A stretch of DNA of 64,000 bases from Prinsepia uniflora. Lineage: Eukaryota; Streptophyta; Magnoliopsida; Rosales; Rosaceae. The stretch is taken from assembly GCA_032719365.1 (NCBI GenBank), contig CM064873.1:2452501-2516500 (forward strand), read 5' to 3'. The position numbers and the translations under genes are program-made. Under the pieces are notes generated by a model. That model did no database searches and had not been told where the DNA came from. It was given only the letters and a program-made list of their open reading frames with translations. Shown here piece after piece: positions 25,201-36,361 of the stretch (the stretch's first letter is position 1; each line of letters begins with the position of its first letter).

Positions 25201-25490
25201 ACTCATTAATGAATCCGAAAAAAGGTAGATTCGATAACAGTTCGTTTGATTGGGAAAAATTAGATGATGAACAATGGTTATCATAATCGAAAGCCTTGAT
25301 GATTCGTGATTGAGAAGTTAATAAGAAAAAAAGTTGGGCAACATAAGAAAATGTTCACAAAATTTGAAAATAGTTTAACAGTGTATACAAATGAACAACT
25401 TTTATAGCATAACAAAAATCTTAAGTTCTATGCAACTCGCCTGAAAATAAAACTTGCAGAAAATAATAGTTCATAACTTCTTGAAAGTTG
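22241..25490. other. Spacer between the WIP gene and the retrotransposon nest
   Basis: AT-rich and gene-poor. It contains the inverted-repeat element at 22613-23744. At 25010-25145 a short unit, 'aaaagattagtgtac...tttacatgtgc', recurs about four times in degenerate form. No gene recognised. Confidence 0.55.
22613..23744. mobile_element. Non-autonomous inverted-repeat element with GGGGTGTATTC ends
   Basis: The left end GGGGTGTATTCAATTTTGG and the right end CAATCGAATACACCCC are inverted copies. Both lead into runs of TTTTAAA/ATTTTAAT words. The word GTGTATTCAA recurs inside the left part (about 22708, 22761 and 22801; ACGTATTCAATTA near 22669). This suggests several copies of one family stacked or partly nested. 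The middle (22925-23560) is less repetitive. TTTAG flanks both sides loosely, but the duplication length is not certain. Confidence 0.55.
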
Positions 25491-25495
25491 TACTG

Positions 25496-28345
25496 TGTAA
25501 TGCCCCGGAAATTCGGAAAATGTAATATTGTAAAATATTGAATAAAATGACGTTTTCACCCCTGTGTTTAGCGTGGTCAATTTGTTGACTTTTTGATTGG
25601 AGGGTCGAACAGACGTTGACCAATGACCATGACGTAGTTCGGGACGTCACGAGTTCATAGATAGGCGGCACGTCTAATTCCGACGTCTAGGGAAAAGTTT
25701 TGACGTTCATAAGTCCAGGGGCATTATCGTAATTTGAACATTTTGGGGGGAAAATGTTGACTTTTTGAAATACGATTGTTTTTCACATGACTCAAAGACC
25801 GTTAGGTTCGTCTCGAAGCCCCGAGTACAACGACAGGCGGCACACGTGAAACGGACATTGGATGACCGAGTTACGGGTCACGGAAGTTGGAGGGCATTTT
25901 GGTAATTATTGCCCTGAGGACATTTTGGTCTTTTGCACGGGTTACTGTAGCACCACCGTGAAAAACAGAGTGCACGGCCATGCCGTGGTGTTTTGTGCGT
26001 GCAAATTGTTTATGGCTTTAGTGGAATGAACAGATGAATTGTTTATGTGAATTAAGGTAGTGAGAGCATAACTGAATGGCTGAACAGAGCATCAGAGCAC
26101 GGGCTTGAGTTTTAAAATGGCCATGGTTTCTGTGTTTGTGGGAAACAATTTTCAGAGACTTCAGAGTGTCTCCCACGGGTTGCTGGCCGCATTGATCGAT
26201 TATCTGAGTGCTATTGGGTTGAGAGGATTCATTTGCATTATTCTGCCATTGAGAGACTGAGAGAGATTGAGAGAAACCGTGGGAAAAACGATTTCGGATT
26301 TTGGGGGGAAAAATCCAGAGTTCAATTTCTACAAGTTGTTGGACCAATCTAATCAGTGAGTGAGCTTCCTGGGAGTGTGTAGAACACATCCATATCAAAA
26401 TCGACGGCAACCAGCCACGGGTGAGCTGGGACGGTGACGGCCGTGTGCAGAGAATTTCAGAGGTTTTGGACGGCTACTTACAGGTAACGATTTGTTCAAT
26501 TGATCGTGTGGCTACGTTTGTTTAAGTATCCTTAAGCTACAGTATCAGTTAATTGGATAATGGAACTGTTTTGGGTGAGTTCTAGATGATGACCCGTTCG
26601 ACTGTTCGGGTCTGGGTTGATCAATTTGGGGCATGTCGAAGTAATAAAATGATATAGAACTCTAATTGAATGATTATAGAACATGTTAGGATCAAGAACG
26701 AGAGCAATTGAGTAAGAATTGAGAGCTAATTAGACGGGTTGAACTCGCGGGTTGAAGACCCGAATAGCAGTAGTCAGGTGAAGATGGTGTCACTGTAGCA
26801 GTGTCACTGTAGCTGGGTGCGTGGCCTTCACGCGCAGCCACTTTGGACGGCGCGTGCCGGCGCGTGTAATGTCATCTCCAGTCACGGTCAACATGAAACT
26901 TATTCCTTTCAGTCTAATTAACATTTTATCTTTAGGGTTCGAGTCGATCGGGAGTCGTTCGGGATAATTTCGAGGGTTCGGAAGTTTAGGTCCTTAAGGT
27001 TAATTTCGTCGAAAAATCCGGAAAAATTAGGAAAAATCATACGAGTTATTTGGGGATGATTGTAACCCTCATTGTACGTTTTGACAGGCCCGGACATTTC
27101 CGAAGCTACTGAGGAGCGCACGGGGCGCGATTGACGCGTCCTAAAACCGTGAGTGGACTTTTGATTTCAAAACTGTGCATGAATGACTATTTTACTTATT
27201 TATTTTGTGTTTTCACATATGATTTTATGTTGATAAATATGATATTTCGATTTTATGTGATTTCACGTTTTTCCGAGATAATTATCGTATTTCACTCATT
27301 TCGAGGTTACGGTTTTCTCCTATGCATGAATGATGTTTTGATGAAGGATTTGGATGTGATTATGCATGTTACGTATTTATGATGTTTTGATTATAATTGT
27401 GAATAGGAATTGCATGTTTTGGAATTTGCAAGTGATTTCGGACATAAGTCCTATTATGACAAGATATGATTTTCGGAATGATTTTTGGAAAACGGATCAT
27501 GTTGAATCCTGGTTTATTGTGTTTATAAATGGTTTTGGGTTTAAAGACCCGGTTGATTGTTGGATCTGGTTTTGGGTTTAAAGACCCGGTTAATTGATGA
27601 CGGGGGCGGGCCCGGAAAATTGGGTTTAAAGACCCGGATTGAGTTTAAAGACTCGGTTATTGTGATACCCCCGAGACCTATTGATTATGTTTTGAGTTTA
27701 AAGACTCGTTGATATCCCGGGAATACCTGATATTGAGTTTAAAGACTCGGACGGATCCAACGGTTTAATTGTGATTATTGATTCACTTTTTACTTGATTT
27801 GCGTAATTGATGTTTCAAAATGATTGTTTCTGAATTTTGGTAATATTATATTATTTTACATGAGTTATGACGGTTTTCTGTAATGTTTTCCACGTGTTTC
27901 GGAAAAAGGGATTTCAAATGTAGTATACGGTTTCGAATGGCTGGTTATGCATGCGTGTTATAAAACTGAAGGGCGAACCCCGATTTCCTTAAACTGTTTT
28001 CTGCAAACTTTTGTTTCAGTCCACTCACACCTTGTTGTTTTAACTACCCTCCAGGTCGTGGTACGAGTTCGGGGGCTAGCGCCGAGGCAGAGGCAGAGGC
28101 ATAAAGTTTTCCATTGCATAGTAGTTAGTTCACAGAGTAAGATTTGTTCTTTAACTTGTTTTGTAATATTATGCTCTGTGAAACTATGGACTTGATGTCC
28201 AGTCGGTTGTATTTGTTTAATCTCCCTGGTCTGACAATGGGTGTGATGTAATATTATTTGGTTTTCAGGTCTTTTGGGTTCGATTGTCAGGCGGGAGCAG
28301 GATGCTTCCCGATTATCGAGGTGATAATCGGGGTGGGTCCTGTCA
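25496..28345 (+). repeat. Element A 5' LTR
   Basis: 2,850 bases from TGTAATGCCCCGG to GGGTCCTGTCA. It matches the 3' LTR along its length with many substitutions and some indels, especially at 26016-26460, so the element is old. Inside are a donor-like CAG/GTAACG (26481-26485), a mini-exon-like segment 27088-27148 ending at GTGAGT, a hairpin array at 27537-27750, and an acceptor-like CCTCCAG/G at 28054. A 10-base terminal stem (CCCGATTATC 28308-28317, GATAATCGGG 28323-28332) sits just before the end. Confidence 0.92.
27537..27750 (+). repeat. Hairpin array: GGGTTTAAAGACCC and GAGTTTAAAGACTC units
   Basis: Six short units share the centre TTTAAAGAC. Three have GGGT...ACCC stems and three GAGT...ACTC stems, so both sides of the stem change together. 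The same array is in the 3' LTR (about 56464-56680). Confidence 0.8.
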
Positions 28346-28347
28346 AT

Positions 28348-28365
28348 TGGTATCAGAGCCAGGTT
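28348..28365 (+). other. Primer-binding site of element A (tRNA-Met)
   Basis: TGGTATCAGAGCCAGGTT begins two bases after the LTR end. It is the usual complement of the 3' end of plant initiator tRNA-Met, where minus-strand synthesis is primed. Confidence 0.92.
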
Positions 28366-28442
28366 TATGGTTCGTGTCTGACACTTGGGTATGCCTCGAT
28401 TATTGTACTAACTTATGCCTCTTTCAGAAAGGACTAACGTCC

Positions 28443-29093
28443 ATGCCTCCTCGATGTGAACCCCCTCCACGACCTGACGGTGATGCCGAGAGTGCTTCGA
28501 TTGAGCGAGCCCAGCGTCTTGGGGCTACAATGTTTAGTGGTGGAGCGGATCCCGAGGATGCCCACCGTTGGATTTCCCGATTTGAGCGGATTTTTGCTGT
28601 GATGCACTGTCCTCCTGAGGAGCGAGTTGTGTTGGCCACCTTTCTGCTTGATGGATCTGCTTATGAGTGGTGGTATACTCTGGAGTTGTCGGGTTGGGAT
28701 GCCCGTACAGTGACTTGGGAGACCTTTCGTGAACGGTTTTTGGATCAGTACTATCCCCGTTCATTCCGTGATGCTAGGGAGACCGAGTTTCTGCAGCTCC
28801 AACAGGGGAGCATGTCGGTAGCGGAATATGAGCAGAAATTTCAGATACTAGCCCTTTTTGCTCCTACCTTTGTGTCTACTGAGGCTGAGAAATGTCGTAG
28901 GTTTGAGCTTGGCCTACGGGGTGAGATACGGGCCATTGTGACGGCCGGAGCTTTTACTACTCTCAAAGAGTTGTCTGACGCCGCAGTGCGAGTTGAGGCT
29001 AGTCTCTCGACACGTCCACAGTACTCTGGTGGTGGACAACGTCGAGAGCGTTCATATCTGGATCGTATGGTCAGAGAGCCCCGAAGAAGGGAC
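28443..29093 (+). pseudogene. gag: Element A gag, N-terminal and capsid part
   Basis: The frame from ATG 28443 encodes a typical Ty3/gypsy Gag: Pro/Arg-rich start, then the capsid core with DAHRWISRFERIF, YEWWYTLE, FRERFLDQYYP and FLQLQQGSMSVAEYE, and the RRFELGLRGEIRAIV segment. Gag forms the particle that packages the element RNA. The open frame also runs upstream to 28284, but that part is LTR and primer site, so 28443 is the better start. Near 29094 the reading moves to another frame, so this gag is broken before its zinc knuckle. Confidence 0.88.
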
Positions 29094-29806
29094 GTTATGG
29101 TGGAGCCTCATCTGCAGGCAATGATCGTTATGGCAGGCCTGGTAATTTTCAGAGTTCTGGATTCAGAGTGCCTAGGGCACAGACTGCTCCGCAGGCGAGC
29201 GCGACTTCGGTTGCTTCCACAGGACGACAGAGTGGTGGTTTTGCTCGAGATGCTTCCAGTGTTATCTGTTTCTTTTGTGGCGAGCAGGGCCACTATCGGA
29301 GGGAGTGTCCATCCTTGCCACAGGGTGGTGGTGCAGGTTAGGGTGGAGCAGAGCAGGGACGGAACACAGCTGCAATTTCTAGGACTGGGAGTACTAGAGG
29401 AGGTGGTACTGGAGCGACTAGTGGACAGAGGGGCCGGGGCCTGGGCGAGCAGCTGGACCACAGGCCCGAGTTTTTTCTGTTACGCAGCAGGAGGCCAGGG
29501 CAGCACCTGGTGTTATGACAGGTACACTCACGATCTTTGGACATGTTGTTTGTGCTTTAATTGATCCCGGAGCTACTCATTCGTTTATATCACGGGACTG
29601 TGAGTTGTTGGCTGGTAGAGAGGTGTCCGCACTGGACTGTGACATGGGTGTGAGTTCCCACAAGAGATGTATTTGTGGTAAATCAAGTGTTGCGGGAGTG
29701 TCCCGTAATGGTAGGTGACGTTGGGTTGGTAGAAGACTTGATACTCTTGGACTTGCACGACTTTGATGTCATTTTGGGAATAGATTGGTTGACACTCTAT
29801 CATGCT
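29094..29806 (+). pseudogene. Element A zinc knuckle and aspartic protease, frameshifted
   Basis: In a new frame after the shift near 29094, a CCHC knuckle, CFFCGEQGHYRREC, lies at 29267-29308, followed by a stop at about 29340. After another shift near 29440 comes the retropepsin region: TGTLTIFGHVVCALIDPGATHSFIS, with the catalytic Asp codon at 29563-29565 (quoted only in part: IDPGATHSF). The motif is D-P-G rather than the D-S/T-G of working proteases. Further shifts near 29660-29690 precede the DVILGIDWL segment. Insertion N1 cuts the frame at 29806. At least three frameshifts and one stop show it cannot be made. Confidence 0.82.
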
Positions 29807-31103
29807 TGACAGGACCCGCCCCGATCCTCTCTAGGACCACATGGGGACGTGCTCTGCTCCCGTCTGACACCCAAAATAATGTTTCAGTTTTAACCTTAAA
29901 CGTTCAAATGCATAAAAACCAAATTAAAGTTTTACATCAAATCCGAAATAACAGATGTCAGACAAGGGATGAAATCCAAACTACAAGTTGTGAGCACGAC
30001 TCTAACATAAACCTGCGGGTACACCGCCCAACAGGGGTTCAGGTACGCAGAAGTGGATCTATGCCTCAGCCTCAGGTTCCTCCTCTACCTCATTAGCACG
30101 ACCTGGAGGGGTTACCAAAACATCAAGGGTGAGTGGGCCGAAACTCAAGTTTATAAAATCGTTTAGTAAGTAAAACATATAATTTACCCCTCCGTTTTCC
30201 AAACATGCATGCATCGGAATTTAAAACCATAATTCATATAATATGTATCATAAGGCATATAATAAAACCATAAACATAATTTTAGCCACTGCACTGTACA
30301 CTCTGATCTCGACATCCCCGATGTCTGACGTCCCTGACGTCCAATAAGGTCACAATCACAAGGCTACGCGTGCCACTCGGGTCTCAATTTCGAGTTCAAT
30401 CCCCGAACCCCGTTCGGGTACAGCATCCCCGATGCTTAGCGTCATAGACGCTGGACGTTCTAGACGTCCGTGACCACTCCGGGGTACCTCATCTGGAGGA
30501 GACAGTATCATAAGAATGGATCTATACAGTGCAGTATTAAATACATTTTATTGATATCCACATGTAAAACATATATGTATACATAGATAAAATCTGAACC
30601 GACCGTTACGTTTCATCAGACGGTCACATGCCCAAATATCGTGAAACGTGCCATTACCATAATTTCCATATCATCAAAACCGTTATTTGTTTTTAGCATG
30701 TGAATATATATAAGTAAACCAGAAAACATTTATGCACGCAAGGGTTTAAGAAAACGGCCCACTCACAGTACAATCCTGCTGAAAACCGAACGTATACCCT
30801 CGGTCTAGTACAATTGTACAATCCCTGTCATATCCAAAGTATACGTAAAGGTCAATTTAAACCCCTAACATTCAACCATGAAATCCTAGGCTGAAACCGG
30901 CCGGGAAAAGTCGCCCGAACGCACTTCTTGAGACAATAAACCTTAATTTGACCAACTTAATGATCTCCGATCGACCCGAAAACACCGCCATTGGATCCGG
31001 ATCGTCGAAAACTAAAGAATGGTGGTGCTCCCACCAAAAGTACTGTTCACACGCGCCCACACGCGCCAGTCAACGCGTCGGTCAACGTAGGAACAGTCCC
31101 TGC

Positions 31104-31415
31104 TGACGTCATCGCTGACGTCACTACTGACGTCATCTGATAGCTGTCAGGTCTGACATGTCAGACTCTGACAGGTGCCACGTGTCAACACTCGATTGGT
31201 CCACCTCATTGATCTGTCAGGCCACGTGTCAGATCTGACATGTGCCACGTGTCAGCACGGCACTAGTCCACGTCACTAACATGTCAGTGACACGTGGCAG
31301 TCCCAGATTGGGCCACGTCACTAATATGTCAGTGCTGACTGTGCACTGACATGTGACACGTGTCGGCTCACGGTTGGTCCACGTCACCTGACAGGTTTGA
31401 CAGGGTGCCACGTCA
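31104..31415. promoter_or_regulatory. Cluster of TGACGTCA and CACGTG boxes in LTR N1
   Basis: Three TGACGTCA palindromes (31104, 31116, 31128) are followed by five CACGTG G-boxes (31179, 31223, 31246, 31291, 31357) and four CACGTCA cores. They sit in a degenerate minisatellite built of ATGTCAG, GTGTCAG and CCACGT words. Both boxes are bZIP-type binding sites in plants. Confidence 0.6.
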
Positions 31416-31927
31416 TCACCTCTGTCCTCAGACGGGTTGACCCGTATCTCTGCAACTCGGGTCGATCAGACTCGCGATCATGACACAGTCACCATTTCTT
31501 CAATTCTCAGCCATTTTCATTCTGGTTTGTTCCTACATACTCGTCTCAATCCCAGAAACAGTTCTACCTAATTAAAATCAATAAACAAGGACTGAATCGA
31601 AGACTTACCTCGATGCACAGTCCCGGTTCTCCCGTCGTCGTTTAACCACCTTTCAGATCACCTCTGATCACGAACTCGAGCCCAAAAGGTTCCTATTAGT
31701 CCCCAGAGTCGATTTGGGTTAATAGAAAACAAACATACACATTGGGATTCAAGTTTCCAAATCCTGAGTTTTTGAAAGTTTCCGGGTTAAAAACAGCTCA
31801 CCTCGCCGCCGTCTGCCGCCGTTCACCGCCGTCTGCCACCGTTCACCAGTCCAGTCCAGTCCAGTAGCACTCAAAGCAAGGGTTAGGTGCAACGTGGTGT
31901 GATGGTTTGGAATGGGCAGTATGTGAG

Positions 31928-34777
31928 TGTAACGACCCGAACTTTCGTAATTATTATTTTATTGTAAATTGACCGTTTTGCCCCTGAGGGGGGGAAAAGT
32001 TGACTTTTACCTCGGGAAGTATTTAGGACTTTGACACGTGACCGTGACGTAGTTTAGGACGTCACGAGTTCATAGGCAGGTGGCACGTTCGATTCCGACG
32101 TTCGAGGAAGAAGTTGTGACGTTCGGAAGTCGAGGGGCATTTTGGTAATTTGGCCATTTGGGGGGCCAAATGTTGACTTTTGACCCGGGAAGTCCAACGG
32201 ACGAGGGCCAATGACCGTTACGTAGGTCTCGTCGATACGAATCCGTAGACAGGCGGCACGCTGAAATCGGACTTACGACGAAAAAGTTATGGTCAAGAAC
32301 GTAACCGAACTAACCGAGACTCGGAACTTAAATTAATAATAAAATATTATAATCTGTTTTACTTTAACCCAATCAATCTGGACCCTTGATGAGTGACACA
32401 TGTCACTCATCTACCCCATCCACATCATCCCCAACATTCTGGATCTTGGTCTGCCATAGGATTAATTAATTAATTTCTTTTCCTTAAATCCTCACCCTTC
32501 ACTCTTCACTCAGGATGAATCACAGCCATCCATTCTATTTCTCCTTCTGTTCTTAAGCCATCAGAGACTCATTTCCTCATTTTCATTCCTTCCTTCAAAC
32601 CGTGCAACCTCCCACCCTTCAAACAATCACACCAGCAGCTAACCACCCAACCTTCTTCATCAGGCAGCACCAGACCGTGCACCACCACCACCAGACACCG
32701 GCCAACGCCACCACGGCCACCCTGCACGGCCGGAAAACCCACAAACCCGTGAGGACCCGTGCAGCCCAAAATCATCAGACCATCCAAACCACGACGTCTG
32801 GGCTCGAACCAACCTAGGGCTAGGACCATTGTGACCTCTGGACGGCGTAGGACTGGACTGGGCAGCCCACGGCGGCGACACGGCGGCGGTAAGCCTGCAA
32901 ACCCGTAATGGCCGATTTTCCTTCCCTACCTCAAACCGTCCGTTTTTAACGTTGCATTTGCTTGGTTGTTTTTGAGACTTAACCTAGGGGACTAGACGAA
33001 CGTTTTGGACCTGAGTTGGTGGCTGGAAACGTGACGGCTCGCCGGAGAAGACGGACCAAAACCGGCAGCCATTTCCCCGTCGTTTTTCAGGTGATTCCTT
33101 GATCTTAAAATCCAGTTTTGATCACACAGAGCCATAGAACATGTTCAGACGAGTCCGTAGGAACAAACCCCATCGATTTTGGTGGTCGGAATCACGATCT
33201 GTGATCGGGTCGAACCGTGGGTCTGCGGTGACCCGATTCGCAGACCCGATACTGTAGCTGATGACGTCATCATGCTGACGTCAGCAGTGACGTCATGATG
33301 ACGTCATCATGTCAGAATATTGTCAGACCAGGGACCAATGGACTGTTGACACGTGTCCTCTGACACTGTCAGTGATGACGTCAGCAGTGACGTCATGCTG
33401 ACGTCAGCATCACTGTAGCACTGTTGACCAGAGGGTTGACCGGCGCGTGGGGGCGCGTGTGAACAGTGTTTTGTGTGGGACCAGTGCCATTTTCAAGGTT
33501 TCGACGATACGGATCCAATGGCGGTGGTTTCGTGTCGATCGGAGATCGTTAAGTTGGTCAAATTAGGGTTTGATGCCTTGGGAAGCGTGTTCGGACGGCT
33601 TTCCCGGGCCGGTTTCAGTCTAGGGTTTCGTAGTTGTTTAGTAGGGACTTAAAGTGACCTTTACGTATGTTTTGGGCGTGACAGGAATTGTACTTTAAAC
33701 CTTGGACGGGGCTTTACGCTCGGGAGTGCAGCGGGATTGTACTGTGAGTGGGCCTATGATTTCACTAAACTTCGGCATGCATAACTGTTTTACTTTCTCC
33801 TATATCTATATGTGATTTGAGTAAAAGTATCTGTTCAGCTTGTGTATGATTTATGGCACGTATTAAGATGTTTGGGCATGAGACCCGTCTGGTTGTTTAT
33901 AAATGGTTTGGAGTCATATATATGTATAATGGAACTCGATATCATCTGTGGTACTGCACTGTATAGATCTACCCTAGGATTCTATCTCCTCCGGATGTAG
34001 GTACACCGGAGCGGTCACGGCGCATTGCCTGTGAGGAGTCATTCTACGGAGGGACCGGACCGTAGAGTGACTCAGGAGCAGGATTGCTACTATTAGACGT
34101 CTGGGACGTCAGGCATCTAGAATGCCATGCTCGGACTAGGTTCGGGATTTGGACTCGGGATTGAGACCCCGGGTGGCACGCGTAGCCTTGAGACTGTGAC
34201 CTTATTGGGCGTCTGGGACGTCAGGCATCTGGGATGTCAGGGTTGGGATGTATAGTGCAGTGACTAAGATTATATTATGTTGATATTATTCTGCTTATGA
34301 CTATATGGTTTTGTGGTTTTGATACTATGCATGTCTTTTCGGAAAACGGAGGGGAAAAGCTATATGTTTTCGAAATGGTAAACTACTTTGTAAACCTTGA
34401 GTTTCGGCCCACTCACCTTTGTTGTTTTACTACCCCTCCAGGTAGTGCTATCGAGGAGGAGGATCCCGAGGAGGAGGAGGAGGATCCCGAGGAGGAAGAG
34501 GCATAGGTTTACGTTGCGTACCTGAACCCTACTGCTGGGTAGGTTGGCACGTAGTGTGTCTAGAGTCGTGCTCAATAAACTGTATTCGGGAACCATCCCT
34601 TGTCTGACACTATTTGTATTTGAGTATTTGTGTGGTGTGCTATGTATGACATAACTATGGATTTTCTTTATGCATTTTATATTCAATAAGGGTATTTTTG
34701 GTATTTTAACGTTGGGTGTCAGACGGGAGCAGGGCACGTCCCGGGTGGTCCCAGGGGGATCGGGGCGGGTCCTGTCA
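31928..34777 (+). mobile_element. N2: sense solo LTR nested in N1
   Basis: 2,850 bases from TGTAACGACCCGAAC to GGCGGGTCCTGTCA, flanked by GTGAG on both sides (31923-31927 and 34778-34782). No primer site, internal region or second LTR, so solo. Contains seven TGACGTCA boxes (33262-33406), a GTGAGTGGGCC donor-like word (33744) and an acceptor-like CCCCTCCAG/G (about 34441). Confidence 0.92.
33262..33406. promoter_or_regulatory. Seven TGACGTCA palindromes in LTR N2
   Basis: TGACGTCA starts at 33262, 33276, 33288, 33299, 33376, 33388 and 33399. It is the full palindromic bZIP (CRE/TGA-factor) site. Spacing inside each cluster is 11-14 bases. A G-box (CACGTG) lies between the clusters near 33350. 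Confidence 0.65.
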
Positions 34778-35453
34778 GTGAGGGTGTCGGGTGAGAAAAT
34801 ATATAGAAATGGAGGGAAAGGGATGGACGGTCCAGATTAGATCTCTAGGATGAGATCAATGGTTAGGATGCAATCTGAAGGTTTTGAGATGAAGGGCTGA
34901 GATCAAAAGGCATATTAAATCCTAAATAAATGCTTAGTGGAGCTTGATCCAATCTAACCAATGGGTGAGTGACACTTGTCACTCACCAGGTGTCCTCCAA
35001 TCAGAATATCAGAATAAAATATTCGACACGATAACCGAGACGCGAACCTCCCGATTTCACGTTTCTGACCATAACTTCCTCGTACGAAGTCCGATTTCGG
35101 CGTGCCACCTGTCTATGGACTCAGGACATCGAGACCTATCTAACGGTCCTTGAGTCATGTGAAAATTAGTTGCCAAACGAAAAGTCAACATTTTCCCCCC
35201 AAAGTTCAAATTACGGTAATGCCCCTGAACTTCCGATAGTCATAACTTTTTCCCTGATCGTCCGAATTGGACGTGCCACCTGTCTATGAACTCGTGACGT
35301 CCCGAACCACGTCATGGTCACTGGTCAAAGTCCATTTGACCCACCAATCAAAAAGTCAACAATTTGACCACACCATTCACAAGGGTAAAAACGTCAATTC
35401 ATATATTAAATTACAATATTAAAATCCTCGAATTTCTGGGGTGTTACAATGCT

Positions 35454-36361
35454 TCTATCGAATGTGTCGATAAGAAGGTTACCTTTCGGAGCCCGGGGTT
35501 ACCAGAAACCATCTTTCAGGGAATACAGCGAGCAACTCCTGTTAGAGTGATTTCAGCCCTGAAGGCAAGTAAGCTATTGAGGAAAGGATGCCAAGGATAC
35601 TTAGCTCAAGTGATGGACGCACGAGCTGCACCATTGAGAGTAGAGGATATACCGATAGTACGGGAGTTCCCGGATGTCTTTCCGGAGGATCTACCGGGAT
35701 TGCCACCGCATCGAGATGTCGAGTTCACTATTGATCTGGTTCCAGGTACGCAGCTTATATCTCAGACTCCGTATCGTACGGCGCTAGCCGAGTTGAAAGA
35801 ACTGAAAGCGCAGTTGCAAGAGTTGCTTGAGATGGGGTTTATTAGACCGAGTGTATCCCCCTGGGGAGCCCCAGTGCTGTTTGTGAGGAAAAATGATGGG
35901 AATTTGAGACTCTGCATCGATTACAGGCAACTAAATAAAGTAACAATCAGGAACAAATACCCGTTGCCTCGGATCGATGACTTGTTCGATCAGCTGCGAG
36001 GAGCGCAGTACTTTTCCAAAATCGATCTTCGTTCTGGGTATCATCAGTTACGGGTTAAGGATGAGGATGTACCCAAGACAGCCTTTAGAACCCGATATGG
36101 TCATTATGAGTTCCTTGTGATGCCGTTTGGTTTGACCAACGTACCCGCAGCGTTTATGGATTTGATGAACCGAGTGTTACAGCCATACTTGGATCACTTC
36201 GTCATCATGTTCATCGAAGATATTCTAGTCTACTCGAATAGTGCGGGAGAGCACGAGGAGCACTTAAGGATGGTGCTGGGTACCTTGAGGGAAAACCAGT
36301 TGTATACGAAGCTCAGCAGGTGTCGGTTTTGGTTGACGAGCGTGAGTTTCTTGGGGCATGT
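35454..36361 (+). pseudogene. pol: Element A reverse transcriptase, N-terminal two-thirds
   Basis: Resumes the pol frame directly after N1. It shows the protease-RT linker (EDIPIVREFPDVFPEDLPG), the RT fingers (MGFIRPSVSPWGAPVLFV, RLCIDYRQLNKVT), palm (YFSKIDLRSGYHQLRV, AFRTRYGHYEFLVMPFGL) and the active-site loop VIMFIEDILVY at 36204-36236. The loop reads F-I-E-D where Ty3/gypsy RTs have F-I-D-D, so one of the metal-binding Asp residues is Glu (codon 36216-36218). This stretch has no stops. It is cut at 36361, just after FLGHV, by element C. Confidence 0.92.

Larger units (their letters stand above)
29807..35448 (-). mobile_element. N1: antisense solo LTR in element A protease/RT region, split by N2
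   Basis: Opens TGACAGGACCCGCC and closes GGGGTGTTACA, so it is an LTR read on the minus strand. ATGCT flanks both sides (29802-29806 and 35449-35453). Taking out N2 (31928-34777) and its duplication leaves about 2.8 kb, one LTR with no internal region: a solo LTR from LTR-LTR recombination. The first 950 bases resemble F (59754 on), so they belong to one subfamily. Confidence 0.88.

Noticed and set aside
28348..28365. tRNA-like match that could be taken for a tRNA gene
   Set aside because: Only the 18-base complement of a tRNA 3' end is present; it is the primer-binding site.
32602..32817. Thr/His-rich 71-residue frame in LTR N2
   Set aside because: Within non-coding LTR leader sequence; composition reflects CCA/ACC repeats.
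33262..33406. Regular palindromes that might suggest a CRISPR-like array
   Set aside because: Units are 8 bases with 3-6 base spacers in a plant LTR; they are bZIP-type sites, not CRISPR repeats.
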